DNA of 64,000 nucleotides from Trachythela sp. YZ-2020 (GCA_016169945.1 JADLSH010000138.1:1601501-1665500); one strand, 5' to 3'; shown: positions 30,201 through 42,588, numbered from the stretch's first letter. Numbers and translations are program-made. The notes: generated by a model not told the origin, from the letters alone.

Positions 30201-32715
30201 GGAAAATTGGTACAGTATACAGCTAATTCATATAATCAAGAAATTTATAATTACAATATATATACATTTTGTAAATGTCAATTTAAAAAAAAAATGATAT
30301 CATATATTTTATAGTGCCTAGCTATAGCTGGGCAGGGCCCGTACTACTCAGAAAATTATCCAGGAGGGGGTCCAGGTCTAAACCGACCCGACTGCCAAAT
30401 AGAACTCCTGACTACTTACAATTTTTGTTCTCATAAAACTCCTTTTTTATGTGTCGACGGGGGGGGGGGGGGGGTGGCCGGGGTGAGGTGGGGAGAAGAG
30501 GAGTTTTAACGTTGATATATTACTATTTTACCAATTAATAATTTTTTCTTACAAAAAAATTTATTCCAAAAAAAAATTAATTCCCTTTTTCTACTTTTGT
30601 GCTGACTTTTTTCGTTTAGTGGCGACTCAAATCTCGCTTCTGCCGACTAAATCTCCAAATACAATTCATGGGGGGGTGTGACACCCCCCCAAACCCCCCC
30701 GTAGATACGGCCCTGAGTCAGGGAAGTTGCATATTTCGATTATTTGGGTTTTTCTAAGAATATTTGTAATATATTTTAGAATTCCAAAATTTGATCTCCA
30801 TACAGTAAAGTTTTGGTTCCTCAACTTTGGCGATTCTTCGTTTTATTTTTTTTTAATTCGCTTGAATTTTCAATGGCAGTGTGTTCTTAACCTTAAATGG
30901 TTTAAAAAAGTGTCAGAAACGTAGATACTGATCTCTTAAAAACATAAAGTACACCTACTTGTAACAGAACCATCAACACGAATTACATCAGACATTCTAG
31001 CGGGAGTAAATCCAGTTGGTTGCTCATTTGTCGTGGATTGGTTTTCATTGGGAGATCTAGAGAAGAGTTTTGGATTGTTTTTGATTGAGAAATTTGGGGA
31101 AGCTGCTTTTTGTGTTTGTTGAAGGATAGATGTTTGTCGTCCATTGCTGTTTTCTGGTTTTCTTGAAGCAGCTGGATTTCGGGCTTGACTGCTTTGTTGC
31201 GTTCCGCGAGAAGGTGAGTTGAGTGAAGACTGGCCGTTGTTCACTGCGTTGGAGAAACTTGGATACCTTGAAGTAGTGCCATTCTGATGGTTTTGTGGCC
31301 TAGTTGCTTCTCGTTTTTTCGAGGCTGGAATTTCACGAAGTAAACTATAATCACCAAGCAGAAAGGCATCGATAACATACACAAGATCGATTCGGACAAT
31401 AGATTCGAAGAAATCACAAAGTTTACTTAAATCTGAAGCATTGATGACTCCTTTTTGATCAAGTTGAAACAGAACATCAGTAGCATTGTGAGGGTTTTCG
31501 ATTAAGAAAGTCTGAGTTGCCCAGTCCTTCAGCTTTATGACTTCGGAGGAAAGAAGTCTTTCAGCCAGGGATAGTAACAGGAGCTTGTAATTGTTGTACA
31601 AGGTTTTTGCCACTGATGGAGGAGGTATATTTCCCAGTGATATGTACTCTGGTGCATTTTCATCATCCTGTTGGACTGAGAATGGTAAATCTTCATAGCT
31701 TCGCCGGGTTGAACTTTGATGATTACTTTCATCATTGGATGTCGATGCCAAGACACTGGTTCCCTTGACTTCCTTTCTTTTTCTAGATTGATTGGTTCCC
31801 TCTCCGCCACTTGTGCTTTGCTGATCATCTTTGTCCCTTGTTACCATATCTTCTGTTGTTGGTTGATAGTTATTTCCTTGCAACAAGACTCGATCGCCCC
31901 GCTGGACACGTTTTTCACCAGTAGCAGCTGTATTGGCAATTGATGCATTGAATGGTGGATAATCATCACTTTCACTTGTTGTTTGAGCGATTGGGAAACC
32001 ATTCGGAGAGCCATTGGAAGTAGAGCTATTTCCATGAGAGCTTTTTTTATAACTATTCTGGTAATCATTTGGGTAGAAAAGCCTTTTATCTTGAATAATC
32101 TCATCATTAATTGGTCTGCCATTGCAAGGAGTACCAGCAGAACGTTCAGTTAATGAGGAAGGAAATATTCGCTGAAAGAGTTCACTTTTTTTGTTTTCTT
32201 TGGCTGTTTTTTGAACTAGGAATTCCCCAAATTCAGCTAACATTTCTTCGTGTTTAATTTTCAATGACTCCAGTTGTTTTTGTAAAGAAAGATTTTCCTC
32301 TTCTAGTTCTTTCACCCTAAGGGTGTTTATCGCGATCAAGGCTGGTGCCTTCTGGAATTGAAAGCCATTTCTTGATTCCAACACGTTTTCTTCTGATATC
32401 CCTTTTTCTGTACTGGAATACTCAATATACCTGGCAATGTCTTTCCCTTGCTTTCCTTTGTTCACGTGAGGAAAATCATCATCTATCATACTCAAATTTT
32501 GATATGTTCTCTGTTCTGGTTTCTGGTTGCTTTTATCCTTGACATGAAGTTGAGAAATCGAAGAATCTTGATCCGTAGTCGGGATTTTACGAGGTTCTTG
32601 TTTAACCTTCGTCTTTGGTTCATGAGACGGTTGCACCAAATTATCTTCGAAATCGCTCTCCATTTGAGCACGAAATTGATACCGACGTGACAGAGTATCT
32701 TGAAATTGTAATAAC
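27226..32715 (-). CDS. DED/CHY/RING-H2 ubiquitin ligase gene, right copy
   Basis: Six minus-strand exons: 30959-32715, 29606-29964, 28824-28942, 28033-28153, 27694-27776 and 27226-27310 (TAA at 27226-27228). From the ATG at 32661-32663 the exons sum to 2472 nt, an open frame of 823 residues with no stop or frameshift. Domain order: coiled coil, DED, CHY finger (exon 2), CHY/CTCHY fingers (exons 3-4), RING-H2 (exons 4-6). An acceptor-like AG just before 32715 leaves an upstream exon possible, so the start is uncertain. The last exons match the RCHY1 family; the DED (a homotypic adaptor fold of caspase-8/FADD signalling) is an added N-terminal module. Inferred role: a ubiquitin ligase directed to DED-containing death or immune complexes. 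Against the left copy, exon 4 differs at one base and exon 3 at two, while exon 5 differs at a cluster of bases in its first eight codons. Intron 3 is only about 0.67 kb here. Confidence 0.78.
28581..28625 (+). repeat. (CTAAA)9 microsatellite at a LINE-like 3' end
   Basis: Nine perfect CTAAA units follow sequence ending GCTTAAACAAAGTCT. The left arm has only three units, so the array changed length after duplication. A pentamer tail of this kind is common on some CR1/L2-like LINEs. Confidence 0.7.
29185..29284. mobile_element. Foldback hairpin MITE, right-arm copy
   Basis: Inverted counterpart of the 2362-2488 hairpin, with the same GC-rich tip. One arm is altered: a short ATCTCTCGTGTTGA motif is repeated before it (about 29150-29195), apparently a local duplication. 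Confidence 0.6.
30333..30715. mobile_element. hAT-like MITE in intron 1 of right gene
   Basis: Imperfect terminal repeats CAGGGCCCGTACTAC and GTAGATACGGCCCTG; the interior has long G/C runs (about 20 G at 30460). No clean 8-bp target duplication was found, so the ends may be eroded. Confidence 0.5.
30959..32715 (-). CDS. Large first coding exon with coiled coil and death effector domain
   Basis: This 1757-nt exon is open throughout (residues numbered from the ATG-like codon at 32738). A heptad-rich coiled coil spans about residues 138-176 (32327-32211; core RVKELEEENLSLQKQ). Ser/Asn/Gln-rich, probably disordered sequence follows, with a basic SRKRK cluster at about 318-322. Residues about 382-466 (31595-31341) have the DED pattern: an LLLSLAERL first helix, SSEVIKLKDW second helix, DVLFQL and SKLCDFFESI helices, and the RxDL signature RIDL at 449-452. 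After it comes a second low-complexity stretch. The donor at 30958/30957 leaves phase 1. If this intron were retained, translation would stop a few codons on, after CTLCF; the same read-through stop exists in the left copy, so a truncated DED-only product is possible. The DED is assigned by pattern, not by profile search. Confidence 0.68.
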
Positions 32716-34700
32716 CTAAAAAATACATCAAGGAACAAACAGTTGTTAAAGTTTCTTTTTGGTCGTTACTGTCGTAACCACTTCAAGTTCGACGTTGTAA
32801 AACAGTCTGGAACAATGCGGTATTTTGTGTGTCCCAATCAGTCTTTTCCGAATGTTGAGATTTCTGGACACTCTATTACATCGGCTATATTGAAATGGTC
32901 AAGATTTTACGACAAAATAAAACCATGCAGACTAAATGAACAAGACGTATGCTCAGGCATACATTCGTTAGGGTCAAGCATCGCATAGTGTCGAGTATCA
33001 AAAATTATTTTCACATAAATTCAGGCCTACTCAGTGTGATAATATATTGACTTCCAGTACCTGACGGTTTGGACAAAAATCCAAGGTAGTATTGACAGAG
33101 TTCAATTGAATACAAGGTTTTGAAACTCGATGAAAATACAAAAAAACTCATTGTCTATGTCTCTAGTTAGGTCTATACAAATATGGTCGTTTTCCCGTCA
33201 CTTCTGTATGGCATTTTTACTCAACCAACCAATGAGCACGTGATTTAATTACCCATATGTAATTTTACAGAATAGTAAATTTAAAACGTCGTGAGCGAAT
33301 GTGGATCAGACAGCGTCAGGTGTTGAGAAATAAGAAGCAAACACGTTACGTAACTTAATCATCCAATAGAAAATCCGTAAAACCCTGTTTCATATGAGCA
33401 CCAACAACGGCTCCGCAAGAAACAATGTCGAAAACATGGCTATCTGTGAAACAAGAAGCGGGAAATTGAGAATAAGGAACGACAAACCCGGAACGAAAAA
33501 AAATCTGTAAAACCTAGAGTAGAAAAAATCCGGAATCTGTAAAACCCGAAACAAGGAAAGTCGGAAAAAGTAAAACTCGCAATGCCGAAGCTATATTTTG
33601 TGTTCGGTTGATTCTTTAATGGCAAATAGCGAAATAAACGCTCAAGAATATTTAAAAGAGTAATTGTAGAAGATCAAGCGCTACATATAGGACAATTACA
33701 TAATATGGCTATATATTAAGTTGAAACCTGAATACCAGCCTGGATAGATCTTTAAAGTTTTGGTATTTCAAGGTTCATGCTACTATACACTGCCGGTAGA
33801 AAAAGCGTAAAAACCTGTACAACATAGTCGAATTTCGAGGCAATAGTGTGCCCAAATCTTGGGTAAATTTCTTCTGAACAAAGGAGTCTAAATCAGCGCT
33901 CCAATTTTATACAATCTGAAAAGATGCAAATACGCAAAAAGTCACAACCGCAAATCGTCCGTTGTTTTCCCGTCGGTTGTTTGTCCGGCATGCCCATTGT
34001 TGAATTACTATTCTCGCGAGGATAAGCTCATCACAGGACGAGTAATATAAAATCGTTGAACTTAAAAAAATATATACTAAAGTATAGCAGAACAAATATT
34101 AAAAAAGATAAGTTGTGACCTTTTAGTATATGTTAAGCAGGCATATATATATATAAATTTTAACGGACGTCAGTGGTTGTTCGCGGACGACGTAAAGAAC
34201 CGTTGAAATTCTATAGTTTAGGATATTGTAAACACGTCTATAGCGCATATTGGCAGGCGGAATTTGCGTAGACTGATCCAGTCATATACGAATGGATCTA
34301 AATTTGGTCACATGCGGCATCTAAATTTGGTCACATAACCCTACATGTTGCTATGGCAAGCATGTGATATTGAACAACCCCTCGTCTGATGGCTCTTTAT
34401 ATGTAGAGTCTATATTTACTTTATCTGGGGTATTGTTATCTAAACTATAATAAACACCAGAAAACTTATCATTGTAAAATTCTATATGTGTTTTTAAAAC
34501 AATTAGATAGATAAATAGATAATATCTGGTTTATTAAAACAACATCTAGCAGTCATAAAGACTGAACTAGCTACATCTGCTTAGCATACAACAAAGTCAA
34601 TTTTGCATATTATGTGTGATAATAAAAGTAATTTATAAATTAGGATTTTTCTATTTTACAAAATTATGTTGATATTATTTAAAAATAATCTACTTATGTT
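32716..34700. other. Upstream flank of right gene; no gene seen
   Basis: It should hold the promoter and any 5' exon of the minus-strand gene. None could be fixed. A plus-strand frame at 32743-32988 shows no domain. Around 33480-33570 a CTGTAAAACCC motif recurs, and TCTAAATTTGGTCACAT is doubled near 34287-34325. Confidence 0.45.
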
Positions 34701-35130
34701 TTTTCGCATAATGTATAATGAGGGAATTTCCAAAGCGGTCTGTCATGCCGGTGCGACTTCGAAAGTTTTTTTATTTCGTAATTGTTTGTTGATTGCTGGT
34801 CTCGGTGGCAGAAGTTCTGCAAGCTTGTGCTCCTCGTCTGACACAATTTCATTAAAAAGTTTACAGGATAGGAACTCTCGTCTATTTTCAGGAGTATGTA
34901 GACCAGTATACTTAATAGCATCACTGCAAGATATCTCCGAATATATTGTACGAGTTGCACGCTTTTGCATACAGTACGTTTAATGTCCTTTGAAAGATAA
35001 CGTGGAAAAGTACTATGGAACAATTGACATGCATATTCTAAGACAGACCTTACACAGCTATAGAGTAAAAGTTTACCAGATGTACCGTTGCCACACGAGC
35101 ACGTTTAAGTCGCCTCAGTAAATACAGGCG
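34700..35130 (-). pseudogene. LINE RT C-terminal fragment
   Basis: Minus-strand frames give SVLEYACQLFHS, then QKRATRTIYSEISCSDAIKY and HKLAELLPPRP, the conserved C-terminal region after the RT in CR1/L2-like LINEs. 5' truncated. Confidence 0.65.
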
Positions 35131-36670
35131 TACAAAATTATCAATTACCCAACTATATTAAGCAGGTATGCTATATGATGTACTCTTTTAGCTTTGATTT
35201 AGACGGGTCTTTAAGACGTTCACAAAACGTTTCGAAATTTTCTTAAAACATCAACTGCTTTTTGAGCAGTATTTTTGTACTTCGCACTTGCTTTTGAAAT
35301 GAAGTTTCCGATTTAATATATTGTAAGAACTCAACGGCAACGCGGAGCAAGCGCCCGTATCTATTCCTCTCGTGGACAAAGAAATATGTCAGCTTAATAC
35401 GTATAAGGTTAGTACTACGCAACGATACAGCTGCAGCGGCATTAAAACAAGAAAGAAACGCTATTAAGGACGAACAGATCCGGATATAACACTGGGAATA
35501 TCGCATGCTGGATATATACAAAAGGTTTAGTTAAGGGGGGATTCGTCATCGTTAGCTTGGGTATTGTAAGTGTACATGTGAATTCAATTGATTGTGTTAT
35601 ATTTCGTTTTAAACCAACATAAAATTCATAAATATAATTTCCTTTATTGCTAAACGATAGCACAAACATTCCTGAACTATACAGCATATGTCTAGAATAA
35701 GTTTAGCACAGCATATATATATGCGCTCGTAATCTTATGAAGAATATTATGATCGCTAAAATTGGCCGCACCTATCTTGTTGCATGAATTACAATGATGA
35801 CAACGTTACTTAGTTCAAATTTCAATCTATTTGGCTAAGCCTAAGATGTACCACATACATATCGAAAACTAAAACATACACCCCTGTCATCATTTCTAGT
35901 TCTTCGCGTTATCTTGTATTAACAGCGTTTATAGTTTCCTGCATTCAAAAGACAACAGATAAGCAGGAGCGTACATATCGACTTTGGCTGGGGGGGGGGT
36001 GTGAAGTTTCGAAATGAGATCGACTCATAAATTCAGACCGATTGGGGCCCCCCAATTCTAAATCGAAAAGTCAAATTGAAAAATTACGTGTGCTGCTCCA
36101 ATATGTTGAATGGCAACACAATTCAATAAACAGAATATGTACACACATACTAACGACCACCTTGTATAAGAAAACAGTTTTTATATCTAATTACACTAAT
36201 TGGAAATTAGGCAGAAACTTGTTCTCTGACTTTCAGTTACATTGAGTACTGCGCATGAGAGTTCATGTCATACTGCCTTTAGTTTAAAAAAAATACGTAC
36301 ACAGTGATGTCAGTGCTAAAACTCTTAGGTGCTAAAATTATTAGGGACAGGATTAACAGACTTGAGTGGTGTTGCTAGTATCAACAAAATATTAAAATAT
36401 TAAAATATTGAGTGGAAGCTGATCAAGACAGTTTATCTTTCATCTGTTCGTTGGTGTGAAGTAATGAATTATTAAATGTAATTAGTCATATATTTATCAA
36501 GCGTCCGCGCTTTTTTAGTTTTGATTAATTATCTATTACCTATTCTTATAATACAATAGAATGCAATAACTTGCGCATGAGTAGCCGCACTATTCAACTT
36601 GCGTAAGTTACGTTTCATATTTTTACTGAACTCATGTACACAGCCACACAGGGGCAGATCCAGCAGAATA
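35131..36670. other. Intergenic, no gene seen
   Basis: AT-rich sequence. A C/G-run near 35990 and a block at 35140-35290 resembling the 10.1 kb/11.4 kb duplicated sequence (AACGTTTCGAAATT) suggest old transposon debris. Confidence 0.4.
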
Positions 36671-36941
36671 CACGAATCGCGAAATTCGGTCGCGCATCCA
36701 AATGACGCGTTCTGAGTCGGGCAAAAATCACAGTTACAGAAAAACATGTAGCTGTGACTGGATGATTTAAAATATGCGTATTAAAGTATTCAAATGTTCA
36801 GTCATGCATTCGTGTTTTTATTGTTGTGATATGTAATCACGAATGCATGACTGCACATTTGAATACTTTGATACGCATATTTTTAATCATCCTGCATGTT
36901 TTTCTGTAACTGTGATTTTTGCCCGAATTTCGCGATTCGTG
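36671..36941. mobile_element. Foldback MITE
   Basis: Arms CACGAATCGCGAAATTCG... and ...CGAATTTCGCGATTCGTG fold over about 120 bp each, including GGGCAAAAATCACAGTTACA; the tip is near 36820-36833. No gene inside. Confidence 0.7.
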
Positions 36942-38339
36942 AAAAGGACGACTGATGCAGTAGGCCTCCCATTCGCAACGGGTCCGGGGGAATCCTCCTC
37001 TGGGAAATTTTGAAATCTAGGACCTCGTAGACACGATTTCCTGCGTTCTGAACAAATATTTTATTCCAATTTGAAGGTGGGAATCAGTAAAAAATTTCGA
37101 ATTAAATCGCAAAAACAATGTAGTTTTTCCGGATAAGAATAATTTTAGCTTCCTGTACAATAAGTTTGCCATCAAGTATTTAATATGTAGATTATAGCAG
37201 TCGTGGCAACAGGCAATATTATGGTTCTATTTCAAAGTAGTTTATTTTAGCATTTACAGTGTTTCAGTGCTACTGTAAATATTCAGTGATATGACATTCT
37301 AGAAGAACGCTTTACAACAAAGATTGAAACAGGATATTCGGCAAACTTTATATTTTAATTAATGCAACGATTGAAGTCTGTGTCTGAAACTATTTAGTTT
37401 GAGACTGACTGCACATTTTGAGCCCGACTGGATCATGATCTCTGGGGTTGTACCCCCCCCCCCACACACACACACACAACTTACGCCCCTGCAGATAAGC
37501 TAGGGAGAGTATATTTTGATTTGCTATGCTATATGTAATATATACAAGCCGCACAAAAGGTATTTATCAGATGTAAAACATCGAGGCACAGCCAAGTGTT
37601 TCAGATCTGATAAAGACCTCTTGTGCGGTTTGTATATATTACTTCTAAAATGACTCGTTTTGTATGCTCACTGGTGAAGATTGATGTTATATACGCTGTA
37701 AAAATTGAAGGAGAAAATTTGAGCAAGTCTATATCAAATATATAGATCCGCTACGGGCATGAGTTTTCTTTGTATTTTGCCTATGAATAATTAATGAATT
37801 TTAGAAATATATATTAGTATTCAAGACACTACGTGCATTATTGCACAAATAGTTTAATTTGAGCAGTATAGTCCGCACTGGCCATAGTGTGCCTTCAATA
37901 TAACATACTGTTGATATATTCGTTTTCACTGAAATTGAGCTAATCTTAAGCTCAATGTACGTAATAGAAGGATATCGAAAATTCAGCAGTTTATATGTCT
38001 ATAATTATGGTAATTCATCTACTATATATCACCAAGAAAACAAAAACAGAAACCAAACCCCCTGCATTTCTCATGAAACAAGTTTGGCGAAAGTCTCAAT
38101 CTGCCATCAAGGCAATATGTAGTGCTACGCCAACTCAATTTTAGTCCGGCATAACACCAATTGATGACAATTACTGATCCTTTGAAAGCATTCCAATAAA
38201 AATATGTTGTTTGTTATAACATAGGATCGAATCACATTCAATGATCTGATGTTGCTAGAATGTGGATACATTTCTACAATATATTGTTTCATAATTATAT
38301 AGATAGAGTTCTAGTTCATTTTCACATATGGTCTATATG
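36942..38339. repeat. Intergenic with hairpin (37535-37642) and (CA)n
   Basis: A hairpin with arms GTAATATATACAAGCCGCAC and GTGCGGTTTGTATATATTAC spans 37535-37642. A poly-C/(CA)n tract sits at about 37454-37480. A TCCGGGGGAATCCTCCTCTG motif near 36983 looks like hAT debris. No gene. Confidence 0.55.
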
Positions 38340-38680
38340 CAGGGGCGCCGGAAGGCAGCCGAAACAGCAGGGGCAGCCCCATGAAAAGGGCACGAGCGCC
38401 GAAGGCGCGAGAAATTGGTAGGGGGGTCCGTGGGTATTGTTCCCCCGAAAATGTTTTAATCTACACTCTCTGAAATGCCATTTCCTGCATTTTGACATAA
38501 TCTAGTTAAACTGGACGGTCATAATCCTTATTAAACCTATGAGGGCTAGTCCGGTCACAATAATAATAATTTATTCATTGCAATGCCCTTCATTAAGAAA
38601 AAGGGCAACCAGTTGCCCCCGCGTGCCCCCGTAGTATAAGGGCAGCAGGGCCAGCTGCCCCCGTGGCTCTGGCGCCCCTG
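38340..38680. mobile_element. hAT-type MITE, 341 bp
   Basis: Ends CAGGGGCGCCGGA and TCTGGCGCCCCTG; flanks TCTATATG (38332-38339) and TCTGTATG (38681-38688) are an 8-bp duplication with one mismatch. No coding capacity. Confidence 0.7.
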
Positions 38681-39460
38681 TCTGTATGCTTACACATTGG
38701 TGTTGCATTTGCTTGGTTTGCATGAAACCAAATATCTAAAGCCATTTTCCAGTATCAATGGTTTTTCATCGAGTGAGGAATCAAAACTAGAAACCACACG
38801 ATCTAAAATACTCAAATCAACAAATATACAAAAAGATGTATACCCCGATAGCCAGCTCTGTTTGTCGTGTTATCAACACTCCAATTGAGAACTTGTAAAA
38901 TATAGAACAACTGTAACTCCGAAAATAAACATTTTAATAGATCGAGCTTTTGACTATGTTTTAGTCATCATAGAATCTTTGTGGGGAATCGTCTTGGCCC
39001 CATCCAAGTTTCCTGTATCGCAGGTTTTTCCTGGCCTCCCAGACATTCCAGCTGTAATGTGAGTGATGGTAATACTCAAATCAGCCAATGTTACAATGAG
39101 GCTAAATACATAACAATTCTATATTTTTACAAAATGGGGAGAGGGTCTTTTCGTCTACGGGGAATATACACATTCTGTGTATTTGTGGGGTTGAAGTCTT
39201 CAAAATGCCAACTTGATTATTTTGCTATTTTTGTAGCATATATTTTATGCAACACGGTTATGGTTTATGTTAATTAGACAAAACTTTTAGAATTTCTCCA
39301 ATTTCTCCTTGGTTGATACAGTATGCTACACAAACCGCAAAATTTAATGTGATCAATCTATCATTGTATGAAACATTGCTATAACGACAAGTTTTTCAAC
39401 AGGTAATCTATCACCTGTCGATGTTTGAAGTTGTGAATTGAAAAGAGATCATTCTCAAAG
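38681..39460. other. Intergenic, no gene seen
   Basis: AT-rich. Short open frames without motifs. Confidence 0.4.
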
Positions 39461-39829
39461 CTAGCCAAAATGTATTTTCACTTTTTTTAAAAGTCTTAAT
39501 TTACCATTGCTTCCACCTTGTTGAATCTGTTCTTTCCAGTATTTAATAAAGTGTTCATGCAATATATTTTTCAAAGAATGGCAAGAATTTTCTTTATCGT
39601 CAGATGATATTACGAAGTCTTCAAAATAATTGCAACAAATACCTCGTGAATAATATTGTGGTAAATTGAATTGCATGCATGCAGACTTTTGCAGCATTAC
39701 TAACAAGTCAACAAGAGTATCTGTAGAAATTGAACTTTTTATACTAAGCCAATACTTTGCAGCAAATGGCGGTAAACGAGGACAAAGGCAACAAACACAT
39801 CTCCTATACAAGTTAATGCCTGAAAACAT
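39461..39829 (-). pseudogene. Probable LINE C-terminal fragment
   Basis: 122 codons with a Cys-rich start (CVCCLCPRLPPFAAKYWL) and an end FIKYWKEQIQQ...KLRLLKKVKIHFG that resembles the C-terminal tail of some cnidarian LINE ORF2 proteins. No RT motif remains. Call by general resemblance. Confidence 0.35.
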
Positions 39830-40402
39830 TCTGCTGTGACCTGACCAAATGGGAAATTTACCTTTGTAAGCAAATTTTTAACGAAGTATTCCTACATGCA
39901 ATATATTTCCTATGTTTATAAGGTACGCAGACTGGATAAGGATCTCAAATATCAAATCAAATCAGTAAAGCTTGTGAAGGAAGGAATAAAAGCAATATCG
40001 CCCATAGCTTAATCGGTTGATAAGATTCTGTTGTGACTTGATCAAGACCAAGTATGAAAAAATTGCTTTGTAAGCAGATTTTCAACGAAACATTTCTACA
40101 CTAAATCTATATGCTAATATGCTATATTACTGTATCTGAAATCTAAACAATACTCACCAATACAAATTGTTAAATCAGTTCCCAGGCTATTGATCCTTAC
40201 AGTAGAATTGAGAGAATATTACCAAACAATCGTGCCGTTAGTTTGAACAGAGATTTATTGCTGTGGTTGGATCGTTAATGCCGCGGTTATATGCCGTCAT
40301 ATTACCGCCAATATTGATGATTGCCATCCTCTGATATGATTGCCATCATTCAACTATGAAGTTACATTTCCGCCAAAATTCAAGTTCCGTATATATGAGC
40401 TA

Positions 40403-42203
40403 TAGTCGGCCGGCCAAGAGTTCAAAATATGCTCCTAAAAGATTTTGATGGCAACTTTATGTTAGAAGCTGGCAACAACCATATTCATACTCAGGTAGAT
40501 GTAGGGAATAAGGGTTGAGGTGTTGCCAAGTCGTAATCTTAAATTTTGAGTGAAAAAATATGATATTTCTAAGCCTCCTTCCCGCGAAATCGCGGTAGTT
40601 TAACTTCAAACGATTACCGACAATTCTGCTGCTATGAGACAGACTTCTTTGCTCTGATTGGCTATCGGAATTGTTCCTAAATTGGTCAGCCAATGGGCGA
40701 ACGTCGAAAAGTCCTGACGCTTCCGGTTTTTGCAACATACGAGGTAAACAACATCAAAGATATTCAAAGTACAAGAAAGAAATATGCTATTTTTAAGATT
40801 TTTCGTGGTAATGCGATCAATATTATCTATACCCAATTGTTCTTTGCTTAGTTATACTGATTTAGACCCCTTTGCCCGCATTTGCTTGATTATCGCCGCT
40901 GCCTATGGCTATGTCGTGTGAAGTCAAATATAGTTTTAATACAGCCAGTACAATAATATAGTGCACAAAATATTGTACTGTCTGACCGGAAAAAGTACGA
41001 TTATTTTATTCAATCGATACTATCTCATTTCTCGACTTATTGAATACTATCAGAGAGTATTCTTATAATTTCAACAAAATTTTACCGCACTGTTCAGTTC
41101 AATTCTTTAGCCTTTGATTTAGCGTAGCAGCAAGTTGCAGCTGTTTGTCTCGGACTGATATCAAATTCCTGTGTTCGATATTTATTAAAAATAACATATC
41201 ATTCCCAATGATAACAGGTCTCGTAAGCCATTCTAGAAGTCAGAACTTTAAAAATTTCCGTGCTTGAGTTTGTTCACGAACATTATTTAGAACTTGACAA
41301 ATTGCAAAATACATTTTTATTGTTAGTTCCATTCAAAAGCCGAATATGTTTCTAACAGTTATCACTAAAATATAAAAATATATATACAATATATATACGT
41401 TTGTGTTTATAATTACAGGCCACAGCGATAGACATTGAATAATACAGGCTAGCCTTGATATAGGTCAGTGCAAACATATATGCAAAATATGAAATATACA
41501 ACAATCAAAACAGACGAGAGTCCTACTGTAGTTCGTTAGACAATCAGGTAAATCGTTAAATACACTTCCATTTGTAGACTGATATACAATGTGAGAGTAT
41601 GGTTTCAAACATTGACTGAATAAAATTCAACAAAGATTGGATACAGTATAAAATATTTAAAATATTTTAGCTCGACACAATTCAGCACCGGACAAAATAC
41701 AAAACATTTTGGCACGATACTTAGTAATTAAGCAAATGTTGGAGAAACGGGGGCTGTATCAGTATAGATAATATTGATCGCATTAACACGAAAAATCTTA
41801 CCTAAATATCATTAAAATCGTATAAATAGCACATTTCTTCTTGTACTTTGAATATCTTTGATGTTGTTTACCTCGTATGTTGCAAAAACCGGAAGCGTCA
41901 GGACTTTTCGACGTTCGCCCATTGGCTGACCAATTTAGGAACAATTCCGATAGCCAATCAGAGCAAAGAAGTCTGTCTCATAGCAGCAGAATTGTCGGTA
42001 ATCGTTTGAAGTTAAACTACCGCGATTTCGCGGGAAGATGGCTTAGAAATATCATATTTTTTCATTCAAAATATAAGATTTCGGCTTGGCAACACCTCAA
42101 ACCTTGTTCCTTACATCTATCTGAGTATGAATATGGTTATTGCCAGCTTCTAACATAAAATTGCCATCAAGTTGCAAGATACGATGACTTGGCCGGCCGT
42201 CTA
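40403..42203. mobile_element. 1801-bp TIR element with long arms and 3-bp TSD
   Basis: Ends TAGTCGGCCGGCCAAG and CTTGGCCGGCCGTCTA, flanked by CTA at 40400-40402 and 42204-42206; the sister foldback arm near 45250 has the empty site. Arms of about 430 bp (to about 40835 and from 41765) each carry the same 93-codon frame (40457-40738 minus; 41877-42158 plus) beginning LQKPEASGLFDVRPLADQ, function unknown. The spacer of about 0.9 kb has no gene. Confidence 0.65.
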
Positions 42204-42212
42204 CTATTAGTT

Positions 42213-42588
42213 TGTATATTTGCCGATTTTGCAAGTTTGTCACATAAAACATTCAACTTTTCGGTGTAAAACGGTCAACTACGTACTATCGTATAAAATG
42301 CTTGCAAACTTTCCACGATAGACTATTGAACTTTCCCCGTGTAAAACACACAACATCGCAGTGTATACAACGTTCATATTTACTACATAAAACATCCAAG
42401 TGCGCTGTACCGTTGAAAATATTTCGTATGTAAAACATTCAACTTCGTCATGCAAAACTTTGTAATAATGTCGTATAGAACTTCCGACTTTGTCGCGTAA
42501 AACGTTCGACTTTGCCGTATAAAACGTCCAACCGCAATCCAGTTGGAACGGTGGTACGTTGGCTCGTTAGCAAATGCGATCGATGCTC
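42213..42588. repeat. Inverted-repeat arm C (left)
   Basis: Pairs with 44870-45246. It contains a recurring motif of about 25-30 bp of the form 'AAAACnTTCAACTTnGnC'. It encodes overlapping frames in both copies, but no known domain. Confidence 0.7.

Larger units (their letters stand above)
24165..31120. repeat. Right arm of large inverted duplication (in-window match)
   Basis: Reverse complement of 1-16944 without the 10.26 kb transposon. It has its own private insertions: a TTAA-flanked MITE at 26031-26511, extra sequence at about 25585-25970, a hAT-like element at 30333-30715, and an expanded CTAAA repeat at 28581-28625. The spacer between the arms (16945-24164) holds BEL, HECT exons and a LINE. 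Confidence 0.85.

Noticed and set aside
32743..32988. 81-codon plus-strand frame upstream of the right gene
   Set aside because: No motif, no plus-strand splice context, and it overlaps the region where the minus-strand gene's promoter is expected.
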